From Stercorarius parasiticus (Eukaryota; Chordata; Aves; Charadriiformes; Stercorariidae): a DNA stretch of 64,000 nucleotides. A model generated the notes under the pieces. That model searched no databases and was not told the DNA's origin. It worked only from the letters and a program-made list of their open reading frames with translations. A program made the position numbers and the translations under genes. Positions 63,301 through 64,000 of this stretch are shown here, in pieces. Within the stretch, counting starts at the first letter, position 1; every line of letters starts with the position of its first letter. The stretch is from positions 372,001 through 436,000 of the forward strand of contig VWZL01001366.1 in assembly GCA_013396915.1 (NCBI GenBank), given 5' to 3'.

Positions 63301-63831
63301 GCCATTTTTTTTTAAGAATTGATGAAAGATTCTCACTATTACATGATTTATTGGAAGGAATGAATCAAATCCTGCTGTTAAAGCATGATGCACACAGGCA
63401 TGGTACATAAAACTTTGCCTTGGTGAGGGTCATTTTGAGTTTCGACAATAATTTCCACAAAGCAGGAACGCCCTGCTCTAAAGTCACATAAAGATTCCGA
63501 TTTATGATGTTGGTTTTCATAATCACAGTGCTCCTTTTCTGCACCAAATTTCACACTCCTTTTTTCCTCACGAAAAAAGTGTCTTTTTCACTGGCATTTC
63601 AGTGAGTATTAGAACCAACTCTGAGGGAAAAGCAGCAGTGAAGGTCAGTGCGTCTGCTGCTTCCTGTTGTAAAGAGATTCCCAGATCCTCCTGTTAACGG
63701 CACAACACACAGGGAGACGCTCTTACCAAGTTTGGGTTTGTTTTTCCTTTTCAGCTACCTCTGTCAGCCTTTGCCTCCACTATGAAGACAGGATTACAAC
63801 CACTGCATCGTGATATTGTAACAGAAATCCT
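60383..63831. other. Unique AT-rich stretch
   Basis: No gene recognised. A possible MIR-like phrase ('cattttgcaggtggtgaact') lies near 60800 but is too short to call. An ACC repeat lies at 62445-62460 and an AT/AC dinucleotide tract at about 62929-62980. A 79-codon plus-strand frame at 62649-62888 has no known domain. Confidence 0.5.
62929..62980. repeat. (TA)n/(CA)n low-complexity tract
   Basis: Alternating purine-pyrimidine dinucleotides, mostly TA and CA. Confidence 0.85.
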
Positions 63832-64000
63832 AGAATCATAGAATCATAACATGGTTTGGGTTGGAAGGGACCTTAAAGATCATCTAGTTCCAACTCCCTT
63901 GCCGTGGGCAGGGACACCTCCCACTAGACCAGGCTGCTCAAAGCCTCATCCAGCCTGGCCTTGAACACTTCCAGGGATGGGGCATCCACAGCTTCTCTGG
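63832..64000 (-). mobile_element. CR1 LINE 3' end, continues past window edge
   Basis: Plus strand begins with two octamers ('agaatcatagaatcataa') and then the reversed CR1 tail: 'gggttggaagggacctta', 'gggcagggacacctccca', 'ccatccacag'-like segments including 'gatggggcatccacagct'. Very close to the consensus, so relatively young. The element continues beyond position 64000. Confidence 0.97.

Noticed and set aside
1..64000. A novel multi-gene system or gene cluster
   Set aside because: No run of intact, adjacent ORFs with recognisable domains exists; the only conserved protein remnants belong to CR1 retrotransposons.

Overview
The window looks like bird nuclear DNA, AT-rich and gene-poor, almost certainly intergenic or deep-intronic. 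The main evidence is the repeat content. There are many CR1 LINE copies on both strands, several ending in the ATTCTATG octamers typical of avian CR1. There are also endogenous retroviral LTRs of avian type, an old MIR-like SINE and an ancient amniote CR1 relic. I found no intact protein-coding gene, no convincing exon of a known gene, and no rRNA, tRNA or CRISPR array. The only substantial recognisable protein-coding sequence is decayed CR1 endonuclease/reverse transcriptase.

Layout. 1-24.9 kb is mostly unique AT-rich sequence with short CR1 3'-end fragments (4.2, 7.7, 12.5, 13.6 kb), a MIR-like relic (9.4 kb), a weaker one (22.3 kb), and a few anonymous ORFs I cannot name. 24.9-35.6 kb is a cluster of three plus-strand CR1 copies. 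The first (24.9-28.0 kb) is long enough to keep both endonuclease and reverse-transcriptase regions. It also carries a perfect 227-bp duplication split by the only N in the window, which looks like an assembly join error. The second has lost both reverse-transcriptase active-site aspartates examined. 35.6-46.5 kb is nearly repeat-free.

46.5-57.8 kb is a repeat-dense, locally GC-rich island. It holds a minus CR1, a minus-strand LTR relic with an AATT expansion, a 36-bp tandem duplication, a 115-bp LTR with a large internal deletion, a roughly 670-bp CCAGCCAGCC minisatellite abutting a minus CR1 reverse-transcriptase relic, an AT-rich tract, a GC-rich LTR-like block, a 734-bp solo LTR with TATA box and poly(A) signal, and a second LTR of about 1.06 kb. 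57.8-64 kb returns to AT-rich sequence with an ancient CR1 relic (58.7 kb), a well-preserved CR1 3' end (60.1 kb) and a CR1 running off the right edge.

There is no operon, pathway or new system that I can support. The points most worth following up are the apparent assembly artefact, the minisatellite/CR1 junction, the deleted LTR, and a few ORFs next to poly(A)-like signals. Family assignments come from remembered consensus patterns and were not checked by database search.
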